From positions 4,639,001-4,703,000 of the forward strand of contig NZ_CP163439.1 of NCBI RefSeq assembly GCF_041052385.1: a stretch of 64,000 nucleotides of DNA, given 5' to 3'. Position numbers and translations under genes: made by a program. Below the pieces are notes generated by a model, which saw only the letters and a list, made by a program, of their open reading frames with translations, had not been told where the DNA came from and did not search any database. The number at the start of each line of letters is the position of its first letter. Position 1 is the stretch's first letter. Positions 55,709 to 62,740 of the stretch are shown here, piece after piece. The stretch comes from Streptomyces sp. R28 (GTDB taxonomy: Bacteria > Actinomycetota > Actinomycetes > Streptomycetales > Streptomycetaceae).

Positions 55709-57435
55709 CTGGTGGCCACCGTCCTGGTGTCCCGCCCCGAGCGCAGCACGCGCCCCGGCACGGACCCGGTCACCACGTCGTCCCGGATCGCCTCGACCCC
55801 GTTGACCCACACGGCCCGCACACCGATCGCCTTGGAGTCCAGCCGCGGGCTGTCACCCGGCAGGTCGTGCACCAGGGTGGCCTTACCGGCGTCGATCCGC
55901 TCCGGGTCGAAGAGCACCAGGTCGGCATGGAAGCCCTCCTCCACCCGGCCCCGCTCACGCAGCCCGAACAGCCGCGCCGGATCATCGGTCAGCATCTTCA
56001 CCGCCTGCTCCAGCCCCACCAGCCGCCGCCCGCGCAGACAGTCCCCGAGGAACCGCGTCGTGTACGGCGCCCCGCACATCCGGTCCAGATGCGCCCCGGC
56101 ATCGGATCCGCCGAGCAGCACGTCCTCGTGCTGCCAGGTCTCGGCGCGCAGGGACCAGGACGCGGGGTCGTTGTCGGTGGGCATGGGCCACAGGACCGTA
56201 CGCAGATCGTCGGCGGCGCAGATCTCCACCAGGCACGGGAAGGGTTCCTGTCCGCGCTCGCGGGCGATGTCCTCCACGACCCGTCCGGTCAGCCCCCGGT
56301 TCGCCTCGCTGTAGGTGTCGCCGATGACGTACCGCCCGAAGTTCGTCAGCCGCCGGAAGACACCGGCTTCCTTGGCGGTGGCGTGCCTGAGCAGCTCGGC
56401 CTGGACGTCCGGCTCGCGCAGCTCGGCGATCCGCTCGGGCACGGGCAGCCCGAGGACCGGCCCCCACCCGGGGATGAGGTTCAGGGCGCAGAAGGTGCCC
56501 AGCGACATGTTCATCGGCGTCAGGATCGGCATGGTGAGGGCCACGACCCGGCCGCCCGCCTTCCGGGCCTGCTCACTCGCGAGGAGCTGCCGCGGCACCC
56601 GCTCCGGAACGGCCGAATCGATGGTCAGGACGTTCCAGTTGAGCGGCCGTCCGGCGGCGGCGCTCATCTCCACGAACAGTTCGATCTCGGCGTCGCTGAA
56701 CTGGTCCAGACACCCCGCGACGATCGCCTCGATCTGGGTCCCCTCGTGCTCGCCGACCGCCCGCGACATCGCCAGCAGCTCCTCCGGCCCGGCGTGCCGG
56801 GAGGCCACCGGCTTCCCGTCCCCGTCGGAGTGGCTCGTCGACTGGGTGGTGGAGAAGCCCCAGGCCCCGGCATCCATGGCGTCGTGCAACAGCCGGACGA
56901 TCTCGCCCAGCTGCTCCGCACTCGGCTGCCCGCCCACCGCGTCCGGCCCCATCACATGCCGCCGCAACGCGCAGTGCCCCACCATGAACCCCGCGTTGAC
57001 GGCGATCCGCCCCTCAAGGGCATCCAGGTACTCCCCGAAGGTCCGCCAGCTCCAGGGCGCGCCCTCCTCCAGCGCGACCAGCGACATCCCCTCGACCTTG
57101 GACATCATGCGGCGCGTGTAGTCGGCGTCGTCCGGACGGGCGGGATTGAGCGGCGCGAGCGTGAACCCGCAGTTCCCGGCGGCGACGGTGGTCACCCCGT
57201 GATTGAGGGAGGGGGTCGCGTACGGGTCCCAGAAGAGCTGGGCGTCGTAGTGGGTGTGGGGGTCGACGAATCCGGGGGCGAGGACGAGCCCGGTGGCGTC
57301 CTCGCTGGTACGGGATTCCTCGGTGATCCGCCCTATGGCGGCTATCCGGCTGCCCCGGACACCCACATCGGCGGTGTGAGCGGGCGCGCCCGTCCCGTCG
57401 ACGACGGTCGCGCCTTTGATGACGTGATCGAGCAT
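55705..57435 (-). CDS. N-acyl-D-amino-acid deacylase-like amidohydrolase
   Basis: A 576-residue metal-dependent amidohydrolase of the D-aminoacylase group. LDHVIKGATVVDGTGAPAHT is the typical composite beta domain, VLAPGFVDPHTHYDAQLFW the metal HxH motif, TTVAAGNCGFTLAPLNP the bridging Cys region, and LLGGSDAGAHLDRMCG the catalytic Asp. GFHADLVLFDPERI returns to the beta domain. Relatives in catabolic clusters may act on amides or lactams other than N-acyl-D-amino acids. ATG 57435 follows GAGGAGG. It is coupled to the aldehyde dehydrogenase and lies 97 bases after the LLM gene in the same direction. Confidence 0.9.
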   Translation of the reverse strand: MLDHVIKGATVVDGTGAPAHTADVGVRGSRIAAIGRITEESRTSEDATGLVLAPGFVDPHTHYDAQLFWDPYATPSLNHGVTTVAAGNCGFTLAPLNPARPDDADYTRRMMSKVEGMSLVALEEGAPWSWRTFGEYLDALEGRIAVNAGFMVGHCALRRHVMGPDAVGGQPSAEQLGEIVRLLHDAMDAGAWGFSTTQSTSHSDGDGKPVASRHAGPEELLAMSRAVGEHEGTQIEAIVAGCLDQFSDAEIELFVEMSAAAGRPLNWNVLTIDSAVPERVPRQLLASEQARKAGGRVVALTMPILTPMNMSLGTFCALNLIPGWGPVLGLPVPERIAELREPDVQAELLRHATAKEAGVFRRLTNFGRYVIGDTYSEANRGLTGRVVEDIARERGQEPFPCLVEICAADDLRTVLWPMPTDNDPASWSLRAETWQHEDVLLGGSDAGAHLDRMCGAPYTTRFLGDCLRGRRLVGLEQAVKMLTDDPARLFGLRERGRVEEGFHADLVLFDPERIDAGKATLVHDLPGDSPRLDSKAIGVRAVWVNGVEAIRDDVVTGSVPGRVLRSGRDTRTVATR

Positions 57436-57532
57436 GACGGCTCCTCCTCGAATTCCGGGTGCGTCCACGCCCCTTCAGGGGCGCGGGGAACTGCGCGACC
57501 AGCCCTCCACGGCCCGCACCCCGCAACGGCGA

Positions 57533-58651
57533 CTACGCGGCACCCCGGAACCGGGACGTCCGATGAACCGGATCCGTATCGATCTTCGGAATCACGTGCT
57601 CCCCGATCAGCCGAATCGTCTGCAACGTCTCCTCCTTCGGCACCCCCACCGGCAACCCGAAGCTCAGCTGATCCGCCCCCGCCTGCTCCCACCGCTTGCA
57701 CTGCCGGAACACCTCATCCGGATCCCCGCAGATCAGCAGCTCCTCCTCGATCAGCAGCTCCACGAACTCCGGCGTGTACGCGGGCAACGTCTCCGGCCAC
57801 ACCGGGAACCCCTCGGGACGAGGAAACGTGTCGTGGTACCGGAACACCAGCGACGGCAGATAGTGCAGCCCGCCCCGCACCGCGATCTCGATCGCCTCGG
57901 CATGCGTGGGCGCGCAGATCGCCGTGGTCGTCACCATCACGTTGTCGTTGACGAAGTCACCGATGGGCTCGGCGTTCACGACCGCCGTCTTGTACTGCTC
58001 CAGCACCCACTCCATGTCGGCGACCTTCTGCACACTGAAGCCCAGCACCCCGAGCCCCTTCATCGCCGCCATGGCGTACGACGGAGGCGACCCGGCCGCG
58101 TACCACATCGCGGGGTGGGACTTCCCGTACGGCTTCGGCAGAATCTTCCGCGGTGGCAGTGACCAGTGCTTGCCCTGGAAGCCGGCGTACTCGTCCTGGA
58201 GCCACATCTTCGGGAACTCGGCGATGGTCTCTTCCCAGATCTCCTTGGTGTGGTTCATGTCGGTGATGCCCGGCAGGAACCCGAGGATCTCGTGCGACCC
58301 CGCGCCCCGCCCCGAGCCGAACTCGAAGCGGTTGCCGGTGAGATGGTCGAGCATGGCCACCTTCTCGGCGACCTTCACGGGATGGTTGACCTGGGCGAGG
58401 GGATTGAAGATCCCGGAGCCGAGATGGATCCGTTCGGTCGCGTGCGCGAGGTACCCCAGGAAGACGTCATTCGCGGAGAGGTGCGAGTACTCCTCCAGGA
58501 AGTGGTGCTCGGACGCCCAGGCGTACTTGAAGCCGGACCGGTCCGCCTGGATGACGTACTCGGTCTCCTCCATCAGTGCCTTGTGCTCGGCGAGCGGGTC
58601 GGTCTCGGCGCGCTTGCCCACGTATCCCTGTACAAAGAGCCCGAATTCCAA
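57533..58651 (-). CDS. LLM-class flavin/F420-dependent oxidoreductase
   Basis: A 372-residue bacterial-luciferase-like monooxygenase or oxidoreductase. MEFGLFVQGYVGKRAETDPL, FKYAWASEHHFLEEYSHLSA, ERIHLGSGIFNPLAQVNHP and GNRFEFGSGRGAGSHEILGF are characteristic. The start is TTG at 58651: the codon before it in frame is followed upstream by a stop, so the family N-terminus must begin here. The only upstream purine-rich motif is GGGGAC about 12 bases away, suggesting weak translation. The palindrome TCTGACG-N3-CGTCAGA lies 25 bases before the start. It heads the amidohydrolase and aldehyde dehydrogenase genes. Confidence 0.9.
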   Translation of the reverse strand: MEFGLFVQGYVGKRAETDPLAEHKALMEETEYVIQADRSGFKYAWASEHHFLEEYSHLSANDVFLGYLAHATERIHLGSGIFNPLAQVNHPVKVAEKVAMLDHLTGNRFEFGSGRGAGSHEILGFLPGITDMNHTKEIWEETIAEFPKMWLQDEYAGFQGKHWSLPPRKILPKPYGKSHPAMWYAAGSPPSYAMAAMKGLGVLGFSVQKVADMEWVLEQYKTAVVNAEPIGDFVNDNVMVTTTAICAPTHAEAIEIAVRGGLHYLPSLVFRYHDTFPRPEGFPVWPETLPAYTPEFVELLIEEELLICGDPDEVFRQCKRWEQAGADQLSFGLPVGVPKEETLQTIRLIGEHVIPKIDTDPVHRTSRFRGAA

Positions 58652-58675
58652 GGAGGTTCACCGTCCCCAGTAGTT

Positions 58676-58692
58676 TCTGACGCATCGTCAGA
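58676..58692. promoter_or_regulatory. Palindrome TCTGACG-CAT-CGTCAGA (TetR-type operator)
   Basis: Its arms are identical to those of the site at 36103-36119. It lies 25 bases before the LLM start codon on the minus strand. A degenerate copy (TTGACGACCAGTCAGA) is at about 58742-58757. Confidence 0.75.
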
Positions 58693-58774
58693 TCGGCGGT
58701 ATGCCGCCGACTGTGGCACCGGGCGCAAGGATGGTCAATAGTTGACGACCAGTCAGATAGCGGTCGGGCGGCAG

Positions 58775-59545
58775 TCAGATGACCGAGACGCCCGCCAGCC
58801 AGCCCCCGTCGATCACGAACGGCTGCCCGGTGATGTACGAGGAGTCCTCCGAGGTCAGGAACAGCGCGAGGCGCGCCACCTCCTCGGGCCTGCCGATCCG
58901 GCCGAGCGGCACGAGCTTGCGGTAGAGCCCGTCGAGCGCCCTCGACGTCTCCTCCGCGTCCGCCGCCGGATCCAGCAGCGACGGGTTGGACATCGCGGTG
59001 TCGATGGCGCCGGGGCACATCGCGTTGACCCGGATGCCGCGGGGCGCCAACTCCAGGGCGGCGACCCGGGTGAGGCCGAGGATGGCGTGCTTGGTGGCGG
59101 AGTACGTCCCCACGGCCGCCATGCCGGTCACCGCGGTGTACGAGGCCGTGTTGACGATCGTGCCGCCGTCGGCCATCTCCGGCGCGACGGTCTTGACGCC
59201 GAGGAAGCAGCCGACCTGGTTGACCCGTACGACCTGCATGAACTCGTCGAGGGGGGTGTCGACGAGGGAGTTGAAGCGCAGGATGCCGGCGTTGTTGACC
59301 AGCGCGTCGAGGTGGCCGTAGGTCCTGCGTGCGACGGCGACGGCGGCCTGCCAGTCGGCCTCCAGGCCCACGTCGAGGTGGACGTACAGCGCGCCTATCT
59401 CCTCGGCGAGGGCCTCGCCCTGATCGTCGAGCACATCGGCTACGACGACTCCGGCGCCCTCCGCGGCGAAGAGGCGCGCCTCCTGCTCGCCCTGTCCGCG
59501 CGCCGCCCCGGTGACGATGACGACCCGTCCGTCGAGCTTGCCCAT
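58775..59545 (-). CDS. Short-chain dehydrogenase/reductase
   Basis: A 256-residue classical SDR. IVTGAARGQGEQEARLFAAE has the glycine loop, LDALVNNAGILRFN the NNAG motif, GTIVNTASYTAV the catalytic Ser region and VGTYSATKHAILGLTRVAAL the Tyr-x3-Lys. The Asp after the second strand (VVVADVLDDQG) favours NAD(H). The RGQG variant of the loop and the overall pattern match SDRs annotated as hydroxysteroid or glucose dehydrogenase-like; the substrate is unknown. ATG 59545 follows AAGGGGG. It is upstream of the LLM gene in the same direction, with a palindrome before each. Confidence 0.92.
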   Translation of the reverse strand: MGKLDGRVVIVTGAARGQGEQEARLFAAEGAGVVVADVLDDQGEALAEEIGALYVHLDVGLEADWQAAVAVARRTYGHLDALVNNAGILRFNSLVDTPLDEFMQVVRVNQVGCFLGVKTVAPEMADGGTIVNTASYTAVTGMAAVGTYSATKHAILGLTRVAALELAPRGIRVNAMCPGAIDTAMSNPSLLDPAADAEETSRALDGLYRKLVPLGRIGRPEEVARLALFLTSEDSSYITGQPFVIDGGWLAGVSVI

Positions 59546-59597
59546 TACGGCCCCCTTCGAAGGGTGGACACGGTGGACTCCGCATCGTAGCGCCATA

Positions 59598-59614
59598 CCT
59601 GACGAGGCGTCAGA
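59598..59614. promoter_or_regulatory. Palindrome CCTGACG-AGG-CGTCAGA (TetR-type operator)
   Basis: CTGACG and CGTCAG pair perfectly around a three-base spacer, with one difference in the outermost pair compared with 36103-36119 and 58676-58692. It lies 53 bases before the SDR start codon. Confidence 0.7.
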
Positions 59615-59712
59615 TGCAAGCCCTGAGGGTTGCTGAGGCGAATCTCACGTGACTCACAAGTAGGGATGTTTGACCCTGTCGGCGTGCGTCAAGGGAATCC
59701 AAAATCCTGCCC

Positions 59713-60456
59713 ATGTCCAAGCGGAGACTGAAGAACAAGAAGATCAGGATCGTGGCGGTCGGATCGGCCCTCGTGACCGGCGGAGCCATCGCCACCGTAC
59801 TGCTGCCGTCGGCGAACGCCGCCGACGAGAAGACGCCCGAGCAGATCATGACGATGTGCCAGCGGGCCAAGGTGCTCAATGGCAAGCAGCAGTCCATTTT
59901 CGATTTCGGCGGCCACCCGATCGCCGGACCGAGTTTCGCCTCCGACAACTGCGATTTCGTGGAGACGAAGTTCGAGACCTTCGACGGGCCGGCCGAAAAG
60001 GCCTCCATCGACTTCCCGAACTGCGAACCGAACGCCACCGAACCGTCGAAGGTGTCGATCACCTGGTCGGCGACGGCGGCCCAGGGGCAGGGCAAGTACA
60101 CCGTCACCCAACAGGGCGGCGGCGGAGGGCTCTTCGGAGCACTGACCGGATCCTGGCTCAAGCACAAGGGCACCCTCGACATGACCGTGAAGTCCGCGAC
60201 CGCCGGTGACACGGAACAGCGGGAAGTACCGGTCGGCAAGGTGCTGCACATGGAGTTCACGCCGAAGCTGCAGCGCATGACCGGCGAATGGCGGGTGCGG
60301 ATCGACGCCCGTGAGGCGACGACCGTCACCAACCCCTCCCCCGAGCAGAACTTCGTGGCACCGGACGTCGTCGAGGGCCCCGTCATCCTGCCGGGTGCGG
60401 CCGGCGCTCCGGGTGTCGTGGACGGCACCTCCAAGGCCGTACTGACCGACTGCTGA
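59713..60456 (+). CDS. Secreted protein, possibly aerolysin/ETX-MTX2-like (first of a pair)
   Basis: A 247-residue secreted protein. KRRLKNKKIRIVAVGSALVT then LLPSANAADE is the signal peptide. The mature part is Thr/Ser/Lys-rich and all-beta: SKVSITWSATAAQGQGKYTV, a Gly-rich turn (GGGGGLFGALTG), KGTLDMTVKSATAG, then EVPVGKVLHMEFTPKLQRM and GEWRVRID. Alternating Ser/Thr strands around a Gly hairpin followed by a V-P-x-G-K-V strand are the plan of aerolysin/ETX-MTX2-type beta-pore proteins. The fold call is inference. ATG 59713 has GCCC only upstream. The second gene starts 34 bases later. Confidence 0.6.
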   Translation: MSKRRLKNKKIRIVAVGSALVTGGAIATVLLPSANAADEKTPEQIMTMCQRAKVLNGKQQSIFDFGGHPIAGPSFASDNCDFVETKFETFDGPAEKASIDFPNCEPNATEPSKVSITWSATAAQGQGKYTVTQQGGGGGLFGALTGSWLKHKGTLDMTVKSATAGDTEQREVPVGKVLHMEFTPKLQRMTGEWRVRIDAREATTVTNPSPEQNFVAPDVVEGPVILPGAAGAPGVVDGTSKAVLTDC

Positions 60457-60490
60457 GCCCTTGACCCCCCACATTCCACAGGAGAACCCC

Positions 60491-61282
60491 ATGACACGCA
60501 CCGGCCGCACCAGAAGCCACCGGAGCAAGAGGAAGCGCATCGCCCTCGCCCTGTCCCCCCTGGTGGCCGTCGCGGTGGCCGTCCCGCTGATGAACTCGGC
60601 CGGTGCCGCCACCCCCTCCGAAGTGACCGCCGACTGCTCGGCGGACTCCGACAAGCTGGAGAACTGCGAGTTCGTCGACGTCCAGTTCAAACGGGACAGC
60701 CTCGGGCCCAATCAACGGGTCTCCACGGTGAGCGACAACTGCGGATCGACGGGCACCGCCTCGAAGACCTTCAACGTGAGCGCGTCCGTCACGAGGACCA
60801 TCCAGCTCGAGGACGGGTTCACCGCCGACGGCGGCACGAAGCTCGGCAATTCCTTCTTCGAGATCGGCGTGAAGTTCAACACGTCGGAAATCAACATCAC
60901 GCGCGACGACAAGACGACGACGCTGGCGTTCAGCAGGACGGACACCGTCCAGGCGGACAGCATCGGCTTCTTCATGTGGTCCGCCAAGCGCACCGATGTG
61001 AGCGGATTCCTGAAGGCCACGTACAAGGAGGCACAGGACGGCCAGAAGGTGTTCTTCTCGCCGAGCGAGGGCTCCGCGGGCGTACACGTCTTCTATCCGC
61101 AGATCCTGAAGAACGGCACCCCCGACGGCCGCCTCTGGCTGCGCAATGTGAAATGCGGAACTCCTGAGGCATCCGGCGTTCAGAATTCGACCCGCGCGCT
61201 GAGGTCGGAAGCCGGGTTCGGCGCGGGCGGCGAGAACGTCACCGACGTCGAGATCCCGCTGTCGGAGGTTGTCGCACCTTAG
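60491..61282 (+). CDS. Secreted protein, possibly aerolysin/ETX-MTX2-like (second of a pair)
   Basis: A 263-residue secreted protein with a signal peptide (RKRIALALSPLVAVAVAV to NSAGAATP). It has two Cys in the first mature segment (VTADCSADSDKLENCEFVDV), then long alternating strands (KTFNVSASVTRTIQLEDGF, SFFEIGVKFNTSEINITRDD, TTTLAFSRTDTVQADSIGFF, SGFLKATYKEAQDG). This strand-hairpin-strand arrangement resembles the pore-forming region of aerolysin-like proteins. ENCEFV and the first protein's DNCDFVETKF suggest that the two are distant paralogues. ATG 60491 follows AGGAG. It overlaps the convergent LuxR-type gene by four bases. Confidence 0.6.
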   Translation: MTRTGRTRSHRSKRKRIALALSPLVAVAVAVPLMNSAGAATPSEVTADCSADSDKLENCEFVDVQFKRDSLGPNQRVSTVSDNCGSTGTASKTFNVSASVTRTIQLEDGFTADGGTKLGNSFFEIGVKFNTSEINITRDDKTTTLAFSRTDTVQADSIGFFMWSAKRTDVSGFLKATYKEAQDGQKVFFSPSEGSAGVHVFYPQILKNGTPDGRLWLRNVKCGTPEASGVQNSTRALRSEAGFGAGGENVTDVEIPLSEVVAP

Positions 61283-61926
61283 CCGCATTCTCGGATGCGA
61301 AGCACGGGCGCGGCCCCCAGCCAGCGCAGGACCGCGTCCGTGCTGCCGCGTGCGTCCAGCTTGGCGTAGATGTTGCTGAGGTTGTTGCGGACGGTCTTCT
61401 CGCTCAGCCGTAATCGCAGCCCGATCTCCTGCGCGCCCAGGCCGGTCGACAGCAGCTCCATGATCTGCCGCTCGCGCGGCGAGAGCAGCGACCGCAGCCG
61501 CTCCATGGCCTCCCCGCCGGTGGGCATCCGCCGCGCCCCTTCGCGCAGGGCGGCGCAGGCCGCCGGGGAGAGGTAGGTGTGCCCGACGGTGGCCCCGACG
61601 ACGGCCGAGGAGAGCATGCAGGTGCAGTAGTCCCCCTCGACCAGATAGCCCGCGCCGCCGCGGAACACCTCGACGATGGTCTCGGTGTCCCGGCGCGGGC
61701 TGACGACGATCACCGGGACGTCGGCGGCCCACCGTTCCCGCAGGGCCGCCGAGGGGTCCTCGCAGCACAGGATCACGACGTCCGCGGTCGCCTCCGACGG
61801 TTTGAGCGGGGCTGCCAGCCGGACCACCCTGCCGACGTACGGGTCGTCCGGGGCCGGCCAGTCGGAGTGCGGCCAGGTGCCCTCGGGGCAGGCGAGGGCG
61901 ACGGTCAGTTTCCGGGGAGTGCGCAC
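61279..61926 (-). CDS. LuxR-type regulator with atypical receiver-like domain
   Basis: A 215-residue regulator. The C-terminal LuxR helix-turn-helix is clear: SLLSPRERQIMELLSTGLGA, LRLSEKTVRNNLSNIYAKLD. The N-terminal part has a receiver-like alternation (VVILCCEDPSAALRERWAA, VPVIVVSPRRD, GGAGYLVEGDYCTCMLSSAV) but the acidic pair and the conserved Lys are not obvious. ILCCEDP offers only an Asp/Glu at the phosphorylation place. It may respond to something other than phosphorylation. The GTG start is at 61926. It converges on the secreted-protein pair and could regulate it. Confidence 0.82.
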   Translation of the reverse strand: MRTPRKLTVALACPEGTWPHSDWPAPDDPYVGRVVRLAAPLKPSEATADVVILCCEDPSAALRERWAADVPVIVVSPRRDTETIVEVFRGGAGYLVEGDYCTCMLSSAVVGATVGHTYLSPAACAALREGARRMPTGGEAMERLRSLLSPRERQIMELLSTGLGAQEIGLRLRLSEKTVRNNLSNIYAKLDARGSTDAVLRWLGAAPVLRIRECG

Positions 61927-61948
61927 GTCGTGTGTCCTTCCGCCGAAG

Positions 61949-61972
61949 CCGTACGTCCGTACGTCCGTACAT
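61949..61972. repeat. 8-bp tandem repeat CCGTACGT, three copies
   Basis: CCGTACGT, CCGTACGT and CCGTACAT run end to end just upstream of the LuxR-type gene. Each GTAC is self-complementary, so this could be a cluster of operator half-sites in the promoter region. Confidence 0.6.
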
Positions 61973-62079
61973 ACCGCTCGTATATACGGCGATCGGCGGG
62001 GACATGTTCAAGCTTTCAACGAGCGCTGTGTGCCGGGCCGACTACAGGGCCCGCCAGACAGTCTGGACATCGAGGCTGC

Positions 62080-62307
62080 GAGGGCGCGGCGACCATGGGC
62101 CTGGAGCTGTTGGACACCGCCCCGGCGTTTGACGCGATCCTGATCGCTCTCGGCGGCGGGGCGCCGGCCACCGGTGTGGGTCAGGCGTCGTCCCGTGTGG
62201 TCCCCATGATGGCGATCACGGCAGGAGCCTTGGCCGTTCCAGGCGAAGGTCCGCACGGATCGGGCGAGTTGCGACGACCGCTCGGTCAGGGTTGGGCCGT
62301 CGCGTGA
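62080..62307 (+). pseudogene. Threonine/serine dehydratase fragment
   Basis: The frame reads MGLELLDTAPAFDAILIALG, GGAPATGVGQASSRVVP and then unrelated sequence to the stop at 62307. GGGxxxTG is the pyridoxal-phosphate phosphate-binding loop of fold-type II dehydratases, with the typical F-D-A-x-L-I-A-LGGGA context. The N-terminal Lys domain and most of the rest are missing. Confidence 0.6.
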
Positions 62308-62657
62308 CGCTGCGGCTGCGCCGGGTTCCACGGGCCCGGGGTGGTGCGGGCCTCCTCCGTTCTGGTCTTCGTCGGGACGGGGCCGGACCGTCGGGTGACG
62401 GCCGCAAGTTCGGAGAGTCGCTGTCGGCAGGTGGTGAACGCGTCGGTCCAGGGCCAGGTGGCATCGATGCGGAGCCGGCGGCGGGTGTGTTTCGTGAGGC
62501 GGCCCGGCCGGTGGTAGAGGCGGAAGCACATGGTGTCGATCTCGGCGTCGGCCAGGTCGCCGACGTCAGGCAGGCCCAGGAGCCTGACCCAGGCGTCGAG
62601 GTCGGCGGCCCGCCCCCGGCATGTGAGTGAGACCGCGGACGCCGCTCGAACTCGACG
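62286..62657 (-). pseudogene. IS1380-type transposase, C-terminal fragment
   Basis: The minus strand reads RGRAADLDAWVRLLGLPDV, DTMCFRLYHRPGRLTKHTRR and RIDATWPWTDAFTTCRQRL. This matches the C-terminus of IS1380-family transposases (a W-x-x-LL-L region, RYRLYH-x-P-x-RL and a D/R-x-x-WPW-x-x-A-F ending). The DDE catalytic core and the terminal inverted repeats are absent. It is a scrap beside the dehydratase fragment. Confidence 0.65.
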
Positions 62658-62740
62658 GCCGGGCCGCACACGGGGGAGGGCGGCATGCGCCGGGGGGCTC
62701 CGGGTCGTGGCCCGGAGCCCCCGTGAGAAGTGGCGTCCGG

